Shown one piece after another: positions 56,259 through 64,000 of a stretch of 64,000 bases of DNA. Within the stretch, counting starts at the first letter, position 1, and every line of letters begins with the position of its first letter. This DNA comes from Runella rosea. GTDB lineage: Bacteria > Bacteroidota > Bacteroidia > Cytophagales > Spirosomataceae. Both the position numbers and the translations under genes were made by a program. The stretch is from positions 6,089,001 to 6,153,000 of the forward strand of contig NZ_CP030850.1 in assembly GCF_003325355.1 (NCBI RefSeq). Reading direction: 5' to 3'. Below the pieces are notes generated by a model that was given only the letters and a program-made list of their open reading frames with translations, had not been told where the DNA came from and did no database searches.

Positions 56259-57446
56259 TTACTTCATCTTCTTAGGGTCAACCACTACGTATTTAATGGA
56301 TTTGTTTTTGTTATCGGCGTGGGCGGAGTAGGTAATGTGCAATAAACCGTCAGGCGTTTGAATCAGGCAGGGGTACGAATAGCCACCTTTGTCGCGGGCG
56401 TGGTCTTCGAGGCGCGTTTTCCACTTCCACGTTTTCCCTTCATCATCAGAGAGATACAGGCTCATGCGGTAGCGGCCGTCGTCAATGTCATTGCCCAAAA
56501 AAGCCCATTTGCCGTCCTGTAACGTCAATATTTCAACGCTTGCCGTATTGGGAATATCGGTTTTGAGGGAAGCCGTCCAACTTTCGCCCTTGTCGGAAGA
56601 TTCGCTGATGTGAACGCGCGTAGGCTCGTCGCCGCTGTCGCGCAGGTAAGCCACCAAGTTTCCGTTTTTACGCTTCGCCAACGCCGGCTGAATCGGCCCA
56701 CGCCCTACGAGCGGCAGGCTTGGTTTCCAAGTCGTACCAAAATCGTCGGAAATAGCCATGAGCGAAAAATTATACCCGTCGGAATAGAGCGGCAACACAA
56801 TGCGGCCGTTTTCCATCAACATCGGTTTGATGCGCGTCATCCAGCCAATGCTGCGTTTGGGCGCGTCTTTGGCGGCTTCGATAATCATGTCGTCGTATTT
56901 GCGGGCGTAACCTGCCCAACCTGCGGTATTTTCGGGCAGTTTCTTGAATTTTTCGGCTACCTCTTTGGCAAAATTATCGTCAGGTTTGAGCAAAATGTTG
57001 TCCTGCCAATTCCAAACGGGCGGGCCGCTTTTGGCGTAATCGGTCGAGGTTTTAAAACGCAAAATAGACTGTTCCCATTGGTTGGCCTGTACCGCAATCC
57101 ATACCAAAAACAGTTTGCCCTGTTGGTTCAAAAACAACACGGGGTTGCAATCGGGCAGGTGAGGCGTGTCGGCCATTTCAAATGGCTCACTCCAAACGGT
57201 TTCGCCTTTTTTCAAGCGAGCACCCATGATTTTGACATCATCGGCGGTACGTTCACCGCTCCCGTAAAACCACACGGAAAGAAAATCACCGTTGGGTAAA
57301 TTGACCAAGCTGCTGCCGTGGACGTGTTTTTCCTGACCGGGAAAAATCAACGTGGAGCGGAGGATGGGGGAGGATTGTGCAAAGGTGATTTGCAGGGAAC
57401 CAAAGGTGAAAAGGAGAAAAATGGAGAAAGGAAAACGGAATTTCAT
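56259..57446 (-). CDS. Exo-alpha-sialidase-type BNR-repeat protein
   Basis: A 395-residue secreted protein with signal peptide (IFLLFTFGSLQITFAQ). Asp-box motifs mark a six-bladed propeller: SDDFGTTWKP, SSDKGESWTA and SDDEGKTWKW. An N-terminal GSSLVNLPNGDFLSVWFYGSGE and the C-terminal GGYSYPCLIQTPDGLLHITYSAHADNKNKSIKYVVVD fit the BNR_2 sialidase group. The arginine triad is only partly evident, so the enzyme may cut another glycosidic bond. It lies 142 bp downstream of the deacetylase gene on the same strand and converges on the TlpA gene. Confidence 0.82.
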   Translation of the reverse strand: MKFRFPFSIFLLFTFGSLQITFAQSSPILRSTLIFPGQEKHVHGSSLVNLPNGDFLSVWFYGSGERTADDVKIMGARLKKGETVWSEPFEMADTPHLPDCNPVLFLNQQGKLFLVWIAVQANQWEQSILRFKTSTDYAKSGPPVWNWQDNILLKPDDNFAKEVAEKFKKLPENTAGWAGYARKYDDMIIEAAKDAPKRSIGWMTRIKPMLMENGRIVLPLYSDGYNFSLMAISDDFGTTWKPSLPLVGRGPIQPALAKRKNGNLVAYLRDSGDEPTRVHISESSDKGESWTASLKTDIPNTASVEILTLQDGKWAFLGNDIDDGRYRMSLYLSDDEGKTWKWKTRLEDHARDKGGYSYPCLIQTPDGLLHITYSAHADNKNKSIKYVVVDPKKMK

Positions 57447-57541
57447 TAAGATTTAATTTTTTCATGCTGTAAGCATCTAAGAGCCTTTGCATGGTGGTAT
57501 AATTTTATATTCTCGGTGAGTATTTAGGTGTTAATTCGTTC

Positions 57542-57585
57542 GATTTAGACCCGTTCAGCCGGGCGGCCGGTGCCGGTGACAAATC
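57542..57585. repeat. GC-rich hairpin element after the deacetylase gene
   Basis: GATTT (57542-57546) and AAATC (57581-57585) bracket a very G+C-rich core (GCCGGGCGGCCGGTGCCGG). It starts 3 bp after the deacetylase stop on the minus strand. Pairing within the core is imperfect. Its make-up resembles the hairpin at 61131-61193. Confidence 0.35.
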
Positions 57586-57588
57586 AAA

Positions 57589-58641
57589 TTACTTTACTTT
57601 CTTCCGGCGTTCCATCACCTCACGCCATGTAGTGAGGATGACGCCCTGCGATTGAATATAGGCTTTCAGTTCGGGATTCATCATGGATAGCATATCCGCA
57701 TAGCGTGAACCGCCCGATGCGCTGATGTGCTTGAAGGCATCGGTCACGTCGCTGCTGTGAACGATGAACATGGCCAATCCGGGCTGCATATTGTTGAGGG
57801 TTTCGATGAATTTTTGGGCTTTGTATTTCCCCCATTCTTCGGGCGTTGGGTTGGGGGTGGTGGGTTTCCAATCGCCGCTGATGGTGTGCAAATCATCCAA
57901 TACTGGCAAGCCCGATTGCCAGATTTTTTGTCCTACGGCTCCCGACATTTTGGTTAATTCGGGTTCGGGCAATTTCATCCCTTCCTGCCATTTTCCTTCG
58001 GCCTTCATTCGTTTGATGATGGGGTATTGCTGACATTCAATCAGTAACTTGTTGTTACCGCCCGGAAACATGACTGGAATGCCGTATTCAACGCCGACTT
58101 TGATGTATCGTTCCAAAAAGGGGACGTGCGCAAAGAGCGTGCCCATGTGCGAGTCCAGGTGGGTGGGTTTCAGTCCCATACGTAATGCTTTTTCGACCTG
58201 CGCTCTGATCTCTTTTTCTACGTCGTCGGCCGTGCCGTTTTTCACGACTTGGGCTACTTCGTGCCACAGATTCCCTTCTTTATCTACCAAACTCGGTACG
58301 CTTTGAAAGCCCGCCACGGGTCCCCAACGGTAATCGCGCCACTCCGATGTCAACGTCAAATGCACGCCCGCGTCGAGATTGGGATTGCTTTTTTGAATAT
58401 AATTAACAAAACTCGCTGACCATGAGCACGGAAACATGATACTGCACGAAGTCGCCACGCCCTGCTCCACCGATTTGATGGTTCCTTGGTTGGAAGAGTA
58501 CGACATGCCCGGGTCGTCAACGTGAAAAATCACGACTTTGGCCCCTTTGGGCCAGCCGAGTTTTTCGGCGTAGGTTTGCTGCGCTTGGCTTACGAAGGTC
58601 GTTGCCGCCAGCAGAAGGATTTTAAACGTGTTAGTTATCAT
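57589..58641 (-). CDS. ChbG/HpnK (YdjC) family carbohydrate deacetylase
   Basis: A 350-residue secreted protein from the ATG at 58639-58641, opening a signal peptide (ILLLAATTFVSQAQ). The longer frame begins inside the GH92 gene and lacks a signal. YdjC metal and active-site motifs are seen: VVIFHVDDPGMSYSSNQG (paired Asp), DAGVHLTLTSEW (His), PTHLDSHMGTLF (Asp/His) and VHSSDVTDAF near the end. ChbG removes acetyl from chitooligosaccharides; this secreted form probably deacetylates an external amino-sugar glycan. It follows GH92 by 62 bp, and the sialidase gene comes next. Confidence 0.87.
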   Translation of the reverse strand: MITNTFKILLLAATTFVSQAQQTYAEKLGWPKGAKVVIFHVDDPGMSYSSNQGTIKSVEQGVATSCSIMFPCSWSASFVNYIQKSNPNLDAGVHLTLTSEWRDYRWGPVAGFQSVPSLVDKEGNLWHEVAQVVKNGTADDVEKEIRAQVEKALRMGLKPTHLDSHMGTLFAHVPFLERYIKVGVEYGIPVMFPGGNNKLLIECQQYPIIKRMKAEGKWQEGMKLPEPELTKMSGAVGQKIWQSGLPVLDDLHTISGDWKPTTPNPTPEEWGKYKAQKFIETLNNMQPGLAMFIVHSSDVTDAFKHISASGGSRYADMLSMMNPELKAYIQSQGVILTTWREVMERRKKVK

Positions 58642-58696
58642 GTGGTTTAGTTTGTTTTTTGTTGTGCCGTCGCGTAGACCAGTCGCGCGGCATTGT

Positions 58697-58725
58697 GCAG
58701 TCACTAGCGGGACGCTAGTGACTGC
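58697..58725 (-). terminator. Hairpin spanning the GH92 stop codon
   Basis: GCAGTCACTAGCG (58697-58709) and CGCTAGTGACTGC (58713-58725) pair perfectly over 13 bp with a GGA loop. On the minus strand the first arm encodes the last residues (Thr-Gln-Ser-Leu-Ala) of the GH92 protein and the second arm holds its TAG stop. No T tract follows directly. Confidence 0.75.
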
Positions 58726-61094
58726 GTACTTTGCGAATACGGCGCGCCCTCTTTTCCGGTAGCCCACGATTTATTAGGCTCAGGTCCCATCACAAATGCC
58801 AATTCTCCGCCGGCCATAATTTCGGAATGGTCGATCCAACTGCGGTCAAAGGCTTTGCCGTTGAGGGTAGCGGATTGAATATAACGGTTTTTAGAAGACG
58901 TATTTTGGGCAGTGATTTTGAATACTTTGTCTTTCCCCACGTTGAATTCAATTTCTTCAAACACTGGGCTGCCGATAGCATATTGTGTACTGCCAGGAGC
59001 CACGGGATAAATACCCATGCTGCTCAACAAATACCAAGACGACAGCGAACCCATGTCTTCGTTGCCGCACAAGCCGCCTGGGCCGGTGCGATAAAAACGT
59101 TCCATGATTTCACGTGCCCAATACTGGGTTTTCCATGGTGCACCGGCGTAATTGTACAGATACGCTACGTGATGCGATGGTTGATTTCCGTGTACATATT
59201 GCCCTATCGTTCCCACAACGCCCACGTATTTTGGGGTGCTGATGGAGACATCCATGGAAAAAAAGGTATCAAGACGTTGATTAAATGCTTGATTTCCACC
59301 CAATAATTGAATCAAACCTGCGGGGTCATGCTGCACCGACCAGAGGTATTGCCAAGCGTTGGATTCAGTATAATGACGGTTGGGGCGGCGGCCCACCAAA
59401 AGCGGGTCAAAGTATCGGTAATAATGATGCGCGCCGACGGAATCAATCGCCTGTTGATTGGTACCGAGGGCTTCCAACCACGTGCCGTTTTCGCGGCGCG
59501 GGCGCATAAATGCCGTGGAAGCGTCAAATACGTTTCGATAATTCTGAGCACGTTTGTAAAATAGCGCAGCGTCTTCTTTTTTGCCCAATGCTTCTGCTAA
59601 TCTTGCAATGCACCAGTCGTCGTAGGCCAATTCCATCGTGTTGGGAACGGATTCGGTGGTGCGGTCGGCGGGCGCATAGCCTAAGCGAATATAATCGGAT
59701 AGGCCAGCACGACCTGCGGAGGCAGGAATGTTGGCGGGCGGAGCTTCTAACGCTTTGCGACGCATGGCGGCGTATAAACCTTCAATGTCCCAATCGCGGT
59801 AGCCTTTAAAATACGCATCGACGATGACGGGAATTAGGTGGTCGCCGACCATGCTTGGCCGATAAGTGTTGCGGAAATGCTGCGCAGGAAGCCAACCGAA
59901 TTCGGTGGTTTTGGCGGCAATGGACTTCACAAAATCGTTGACGTGGTCGGGGGCCACCAACGTCAACAGCGGGTGCTGCGTACGGTAGGTATCCCAGCAC
60001 GAAAACGAAGGATAGAAGTCATATTTTTGGGCGGTATGCACTTTTTTGTCCATGCCCATGTACTGCCCGTCCACGTCTTGCCCGATGTATTGGGCCAATA
60101 AGCTGCGGTAAAATGCCGTGTAGAAAATCTGCTTTTGGGCTTCATTGTTGCCTTTGACCGCCACGCGTTTGAGTTCTTCATTCCATGTCTCGCGGGCGTC
60201 ATTTTTCACTTTGTCAAAATCCCAATGCGCCACTTCGGCCTGTAAGTTTTTCTTGGCACCCTCAACGCTGACGTGCGAGATTGCCACTTTGACCGTCACT
60301 TGGTCGTCTTTTTTTGTTTTATACCCAACAAAAAAGCCTACATTCAACCCTTTTTCTTCGTTTTTGTACGGCCAATAGCCTTCTGAGGATTCGGGCGTGA
60401 TGTAATCATTGTCCCAAGTTCCGTAATACTCAAACGGGCGACTGAATTTTGCGACAAAATAAACCATCGTGCCGTTGGCATCTTTGTAACCTTCGAGGGT
60501 GGAGTCATTGGTCATTTTTACCAGTGATTCACCACTTTCAGCATTACCGCCGATTTCGTGGCCGATGTCCAGCAGAATAGTCGATTTGCGCGATTCGGGG
60601 AAGGTATAGCGATGTACGCCCACGCGTTTGGTAGCAGTGAGCTCGGCTTTGATGTTACCGTCTTTTAACAACACAGAGTAATAACCCGGAGAGGCCGATT
60701 CATCTTTTTTGTTGTAGCGTGAACGATAGCCCGAATCGGGATTATCTTTACTTCCTGCCGATGTTTGGATTTTATCGCCGACGGTAGGCATCACCAAAAT
60801 GTCGCCACCCGTCGTCATGCCGACGCCGCTGAAATGCGTGTGGCTGAATCCGATAATGGAACTGTCGGGATAGGCATAGCCAGCCGCGTAGGTCCACCCT
60901 TTGACATCGTGGTCCGGACTGAGTTGTACCATGCCGTAGGGGAGCGTGGCTCCTGGAAAGGTATGTCCAAAGAAATCAGTACCGATGAACGGGTCCACGT
61001 AATCAACGGGTTCTTTGCCTGATTCTGAACAGGAAAAAAGGGAGGCCGTTAGAATGCCTAAGGCAAAAAGGTATATGGTTGTTTTTTTTGACAT
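58704..61094 (-). CDS. GH92 alpha-mannosidase lipoprotein
   Basis: A 796-residue enzyme. The lipoprotein signal is YLFALGILTASLFSC (Cys 22). The GH92 N-terminus is textbook: VDYVDPFIGTDFFGHTFPGATLPYGMVQLSPD and GFSHTHFSGVG. The barrel carries YTAFYRSLLAQ, SCWDTYRTQHPLL, the W-rich NRHYTESNAWQYLWSVQHD, and the catalytic region GPGGLCGNEDMGSLSSWYLLSSMGIYPV (Glu acid in GNEDMGS). GH92 enzymes are Ca2+-dependent exo-mannosidases acting on alpha-1,2/1,3/1,4/1,6-mannosides of N-glycans or mannan. It is upstream of the deacetylase and sialidase-type genes on the same strand, pointing to glycoprotein use. Confidence 0.96.
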   Translation of the reverse strand: MSKKTTIYLFALGILTASLFSCSESGKEPVDYVDPFIGTDFFGHTFPGATLPYGMVQLSPDHDVKGWTYAAGYAYPDSSIIGFSHTHFSGVGMTTGGDILVMPTVGDKIQTSAGSKDNPDSGYRSRYNKKDESASPGYYSVLLKDGNIKAELTATKRVGVHRYTFPESRKSTILLDIGHEIGGNAESGESLVKMTNDSTLEGYKDANGTMVYFVAKFSRPFEYYGTWDNDYITPESSEGYWPYKNEEKGLNVGFFVGYKTKKDDQVTVKVAISHVSVEGAKKNLQAEVAHWDFDKVKNDARETWNEELKRVAVKGNNEAQKQIFYTAFYRSLLAQYIGQDVDGQYMGMDKKVHTAQKYDFYPSFSCWDTYRTQHPLLTLVAPDHVNDFVKSIAAKTTEFGWLPAQHFRNTYRPSMVGDHLIPVIVDAYFKGYRDWDIEGLYAAMRRKALEAPPANIPASAGRAGLSDYIRLGYAPADRTTESVPNTMELAYDDWCIARLAEALGKKEDAALFYKRAQNYRNVFDASTAFMRPRRENGTWLEALGTNQQAIDSVGAHHYYRYFDPLLVGRRPNRHYTESNAWQYLWSVQHDPAGLIQLLGGNQAFNQRLDTFFSMDVSISTPKYVGVVGTIGQYVHGNQPSHHVAYLYNYAGAPWKTQYWAREIMERFYRTGPGGLCGNEDMGSLSSWYLLSSMGIYPVAPGSTQYAIGSPVFEEIEFNVGKDKVFKITAQNTSSKNRYIQSATLNGKAFDRSWIDHSEIMAGGELAFVMGPEPNKSWATGKEGAPYSQSTQSLASR

Positions 61095-61130
61095 CTGAAC
61101 AAATTGGAACGCTGATTTGGAGATGATACC

Positions 61131-61193
61131 AACGTCGGCAGGGACGGCGCCGCACCGGCGGACCGGTCTGCGGTGCCAAACCCTGCCGACGTT
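61131..61193. terminator. Two-storey hairpin (element B) after the PfkB-HAD gene
   Basis: Outer arms AACGTCGGCAGGG (61131-61143) and CCCTGCCGACGTT (61181-61193) pair perfectly. Inside, GGCGCCGCA faces TGCGGTGCC with one G-U pair, and CCGG/CCGG closes the tip. It lies 14 bp after the kinase-phosphatase gene stop. Outer arms share AACGTCGGC with the hairpin at 29471-29521. Confidence 0.7.
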
Positions 61194-61207
61194 AAAGACG
61201 TTAAATT

Positions 61208-63133
61208 TTACACTGTTTCGGAAATCTCTTCTTCCTTGAACAGTAAACTCACCAATTTTCGGTATTGCGAGAAATCGGGAATGATCAACTGCGCACCTGC
61301 TTTGACAAGGCGCGGACGTTTGTCGAAATTGTGGCCGTGGCGCTGTACTTCGTTGCTCGTGATTCCAATCGATATGCCGCCTGACCGACGCCCTTCGCGG
61401 ATTTCGTCAGGACCGTCACCGAAAACGGCCAATTCGTTGCCATTTAGGTTATTATCACGTATAATTCGCTCAATGATCATCTTTTTGGAAAACTTGGTGT
61501 ATTCGCGCAAGGCACCGTAAATACCGCCGTCGAACAGGTCTGCGTATCCAAGAACGGTGGCTTCGTGGCGAACGTCGTCTACGTCGGTGCCGCTGGCGAG
61601 ATACATCACCACGCCGCGCTCTTTGAGTTCGTGCAAAAAGGAAACCGCGCCCTTCATGGTGTAGTCTTCCCAATCCAACTCACCCGCCTGTAATTTGGCC
61701 ATGCGTTTGTTGACCAACTCCATCAGGGCATCGTTGTAAATCTGTTTGTATTGAAACTTATCCAGAATTTGGTCTTCGGGCACATAACCCGCTTCGCGCA
61801 CCATGTTGACCAAACCTTCCATCTGGTAAATGGTCTGGATACCCGTGGTTTTGTGGATAAACTCCTGCGTTTCCCGCTGTACTTTTTTGAAACCTGCGGC
61901 GTCGATGGTATCGTAAGAATCGCCCAAAATCGCCTTCATCATGACGGGCTCCATGATTTCTTCCCAACCGTGGCGGAGGGTGCTGATGGTACCGTCGTGG
62001 TCGAATACGGCGTATTTGATGTGGCCGAGTTTTTCCAACACCGATGGGTCGCACAGCTCCGTTTCGGTGCCGGGTAAATACACCGCCTGACGGGGATTTT
62101 CGGCCAAATCGGCTTGGTAAATATAGTTGGGGTCTTGGCTGATGGCGAGGATTTCTTCGCCATTGGCGGTGCCCGTAATAAACAGTTTTTGAACCGTAAC
62201 GGCCGCCGCAAAGTTGGCAAATTCGGCGGCTTCGCTGGGGCTAATTCCCGCCGCCAAACACAAAGTAATGGCGCTGATAACGGTATCTCCCGCGCCAACA
62301 GTATCGAGTTGCGCGGTGAGTTGTAAACCCAAGTGTTCGTGGTAACCCGTTGAATCAAAGGCGGTAATGCCTCTTGCTCCACAGGTAACAAAGACGGGTT
62401 TTTGTGATTGGGCAAATAAAGCCTGACCGTATTCCAGCACGGTAGCGCGCGGTAACATCGTACGCGGCTCTACCTGAACGCCGTTGAGGTGTGCAGCCTC
62501 TACGTCGTTTACTTTGCGGTATACATTGGAGAAACGATCATTGAAATGACGGGAATCAACCAAGATGATTTTGTCGTTGTATTGCTCAAAAAGCGCATTG
62601 GCTTTTTCGATAAAGCTGTCGTTGGTAATACTTCCAACAACTTGTTGATTGAAAATGACGGCATCGTGGGTTTCCAAAGCAGCCGTTAAAGCGGCTAAAA
62701 TTTGTTCGTCAATTTCTAAGGAGCGTTTGTTGTACACCCCAAAATCAATGCGCGGCTCTTCTACACCTTCAATGTAGCGTTTGAGATACGCGTAAGTATG
62801 AAAATGCTCTTTTTGAATGAATAAAGAGCTGGTGTCGGCGCCCAGTTTTTGCAATTGAGCCGTCAATTCACGCCCGTGAATATCGTCGCCTACCACGCCG
62901 ATGACCTTGAGTTGGGCGGGTTGAAGGGCCGAAAGATTGGCGATGACGTTGGCCGCGCCGCCCGGCGAATAATAATGCTTGGCCACCGACTCGGCTTGCA
63001 GGCCCGTTTCGATTGATACTTCTGATTTGCGCGTATCCATGATCCAGTACGCATCCAAACAAAAGTCTCCATATACCGCTACTTTGACGGTTTTTATTTT
63101 TTCAAGAATAGATTTGATTTGAAGGGTGTCCAT
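61208..63133 (-). CDS. PfkB sugar kinase - HAD phosphatase fusion
   Basis: A 641-residue cytosolic protein. Residues about 10-330 are a PfkB/ribokinase-type kinase close to the RfaE/HldE heptose kinase domain: VYGDFCLDAYW, SPGGAANVIANLSAL, VVGDDIHGREL and the catalytic DTVGAGDT (277-284, Asp 283). Residues about 370-635 are a HAD hydrolase with FDHDGT (D378, D380), LASGTD (S514), a Lys near 548-551 and FGDGPDEIREG (D573). Both active sites look intact. It could phosphorylate a sugar at one position and dephosphorylate at another, as in ADP-heptose synthesis. Substrate is unknown. It precedes GH92 on the same strand by 113 bp. Confidence 0.87.
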   Translation of the reverse strand: MDTLQIKSILEKIKTVKVAVYGDFCLDAYWIMDTRKSEVSIETGLQAESVAKHYYSPGGAANVIANLSALQPAQLKVIGVVGDDIHGRELTAQLQKLGADTSSLFIQKEHFHTYAYLKRYIEGVEEPRIDFGVYNKRSLEIDEQILAALTAALETHDAVIFNQQVVGSITNDSFIEKANALFEQYNDKIILVDSRHFNDRFSNVYRKVNDVEAAHLNGVQVEPRTMLPRATVLEYGQALFAQSQKPVFVTCGARGITAFDSTGYHEHLGLQLTAQLDTVGAGDTVISAITLCLAAGISPSEAAEFANFAAAVTVQKLFITGTANGEEILAISQDPNYIYQADLAENPRQAVYLPGTETELCDPSVLEKLGHIKYAVFDHDGTISTLRHGWEEIMEPVMMKAILGDSYDTIDAAGFKKVQRETQEFIHKTTGIQTIYQMEGLVNMVREAGYVPEDQILDKFQYKQIYNDALMELVNKRMAKLQAGELDWEDYTMKGAVSFLHELKERGVVMYLASGTDVDDVRHEATVLGYADLFDGGIYGALREYTKFSKKMIIERIIRDNNLNGNELAVFGDGPDEIREGRRSGGISIGITSNEVQRHGHNFDKRPRLVKAGAQLIIPDFSQYRKLVSLLFKEEEISETV

Positions 63134-63240
63134 AAAATAAAATTGGAATAGCTACTATACGTTTAAGTAAATACTCCAATTGCACTACTCAAGGCTATTC
63201 TTTCATTTATTAAATATTTCGGATGATTCATCGGTAGCTT

Positions 63241-63702
63241 TCAATTCACTCCTCCCAAAAGCATTAGTTTTTTGATAAGAAATGGATAACTGATGAGACA
63301 AAGTGCAATGCCCCAACGAAAAAGTGTTTTGGGCAAGGTTCCCGCACCTTCGTTGGCTAAAAGCACTTCTCTGATTGATTTGTAGAAGTAATAACAGACT
63401 TCCACTTTCTGCCCCACTTGATAAGGAGAGGGGGTTTGGTAATGGGTAGAATAATGCCGATGCGAGCCATTTTTAGTGACAAAATCCACAACGGGAGCCT
63501 GCCCTTCGCCCTCTTTTGAACCAAATAATTCACCGGGGTTTTGCCGAATTTCAACAACGGTTCCTACGGTTTTGATTCCTTTGGAAGTGACTCGCTCGAC
63601 AATCTTTGATTTATCGTAAGCGATGATTAACAGATAAGTGCCAACGAGCGCCACCAGCGGCATTACTTGGGTTAAGTAGGGTAGAGGGTTCATCTTTTTC
63701 AT
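63241..63702 (-). CDS. DUF3592 membrane protein
   Basis: A 153-residue protein. Two membrane helices (about 8-26, VMPLVALVGTYLLIIAYDK, and about 128-146, WGIALCLISYPFLIKKLML) bracket a beta-rich domain: KTVGTVVEIRQN, PVVDFVTKNGSHRHYSTHYQTPSPYQVGQKVEVCYY. The TVGTVVEI strand and VGQKVxVxYxxxxPxE pattern are the DUF3592 signature. Function is unknown. Start could be codon 1 or 4. It stands alone, 107 bp upstream of the PfkB-HAD gene on the same strand. Confidence 0.8.
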   Translation of the reverse strand: MKKMNPLPYLTQVMPLVALVGTYLLIIAYDKSKIVERVTSKGIKTVGTVVEIRQNPGELFGSKEGEGQAPVVDFVTKNGSHRHYSTHYQTPSPYQVGQKVEVCYYFYKSIREVLLANEGAGTLPKTLFRWGIALCLISYPFLIKKLMLLGGVN

Positions 63703-63860
63703 TAAGATAGAGGAGATGAGGTAAAGTTGAACCCCAGGATTGAATCATGAAATTTTTTTCAAACGAAGGGTGGCAATTTAAGCCTAAGGCGATGGTAAGC
63801 TACCCTGAACCGTCACCGGGCAAATCCTAAAGAGAGGCTTCACGACTTTGAACTGTAATT

Positions 63861-63897
63861 GCCCGTCAGGCGGTTTGACACGGTCCGACTGACGGGC
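63861..63897 (-). terminator. Hairpin after the partial gene at the right edge
   Basis: GCCCGTCAG (63861-63869) and CTGACGGGC (63889-63897) pair over 9 bp with a 19-nt loop; a few T's (AATTACAG) follow on the minus strand. It starts 6 bp past the stop of the partial gene. The other 150 bp to the DUF3592 start show nothing I can name. Confidence 0.55.
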
Positions 63898-63903
63898 TGG
63901 TAA

Positions 63904-64000
63904 CTAAATTTCAAATTTAATCCCCTGCGCCAACGGCAACGTGGTCCCGTAGTTGATGGTGTTGGTCTGACGGCGCATGTAGGCTCGCCACGCATCGGAG
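63904..64000 (-). CDS. Partial gene, C-terminus only
   Basis: A minus-strand frame enters at the right edge and ends with TAG at 63904-63906. The last 31 codons read through without stop and end [16 protein letters not shown], preceded by an [10 protein letters not shown] segment. Codon use matches the neighbours and a hairpin follows the stop, which supports a real gene end. I cannot name the family from this fragment. Confidence 0.55.
   Translation of the reverse strand, partial: SDAWRAYMRRQTNTINYGTTLPLAQGIKFEI

Overview
The window reads as chromosomal DNA of a Bacteroidota bacterium, most likely order Cytophagales (Runella/Spirosoma-like; genus is inference). The reasons are the DUF4249 plus TonB-receptor pair, many TlpA/DUF4369 and 2TM-domain proteins, DUF3276, EttA, GH92 and BNR sialidase lipoproteins, starts without Shine-Dalgarno sequences, and promoters of the Bacteroidota form TTTG-N19-21-TAnnTTTG. 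No rRNA, tRNA, CRISPR array, transposase or phage gene was seen. Both edges cut through a minus-strand gene.

Layout. 0-5.4 kb: thioredoxin-reductase-like flavoprotein behind a 31-bp palindrome, then a DUF4249/TonB-receptor/DUF218 operon. 5.6-10.5 kb: Na+/solute symporter divergent from clpS, and a tandem pair of TlpA-like thioredoxins. 10.6-20.4 kb: second DUF218 protein, sbcDC, a phosphoserine-phosphatase/SerA fusion, ispE, an orphan cytochrome oxidase subunit III and a glycosyltransferase. 20.5-24.8 kb: GH13 amylase, GH20-like protein and an HGSNAT-like membrane acyltransferase. 25-34.9 kb: rlpA/DUF58/lipoprotein operon, DUF3276, ychF, greA with an attenuator-like leader, fmt, MFS transporter, marR, methyltransferase, apaG. 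35-46.5 kb: ung, two 2TM proteins, a coiled-coil membrane protein, a PolX-like protein with a ruined polymerase site, a DUF937-OmpA protein, an epimerase, a degenerate M23 protein, ettA and a DUF349 protein. 46.5-64 kb: secreted alpha/beta hydrolase, DUF3748 propeller, two tandem unrecognised propeller plus alpha-helical proteins, SGNH hydrolase, TlpA protein, sialidase-type protein, ChbG/YdjC deacetylase, GH92 mannosidase and a PfkB-HAD fusion.

How it fits together. Most of the window is housekeeping (DNA repair, translation, serine and isoprenoid synthesis, transcript elongation). Two accessory zones (20.5-24.8 and 46.5-61 kb) encode secreted or lipid-anchored glycan-processing enzymes without a SusC/SusD pair, suggesting glycoprotein or alpha-glucan scavenging. 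Nearly every gene end has a perfect hairpin, often shared by converging genes. Points most worth a second look: the greA leader (promoter, 14-codon ORF, terminator), the tandem propeller/alpha-helical family at 49-54 kb, the PolX-like exonuclease lacking polymerase aspartates, the two HAD fusions, and related intergenic elements flanking the TlpA gene at 55 kb.
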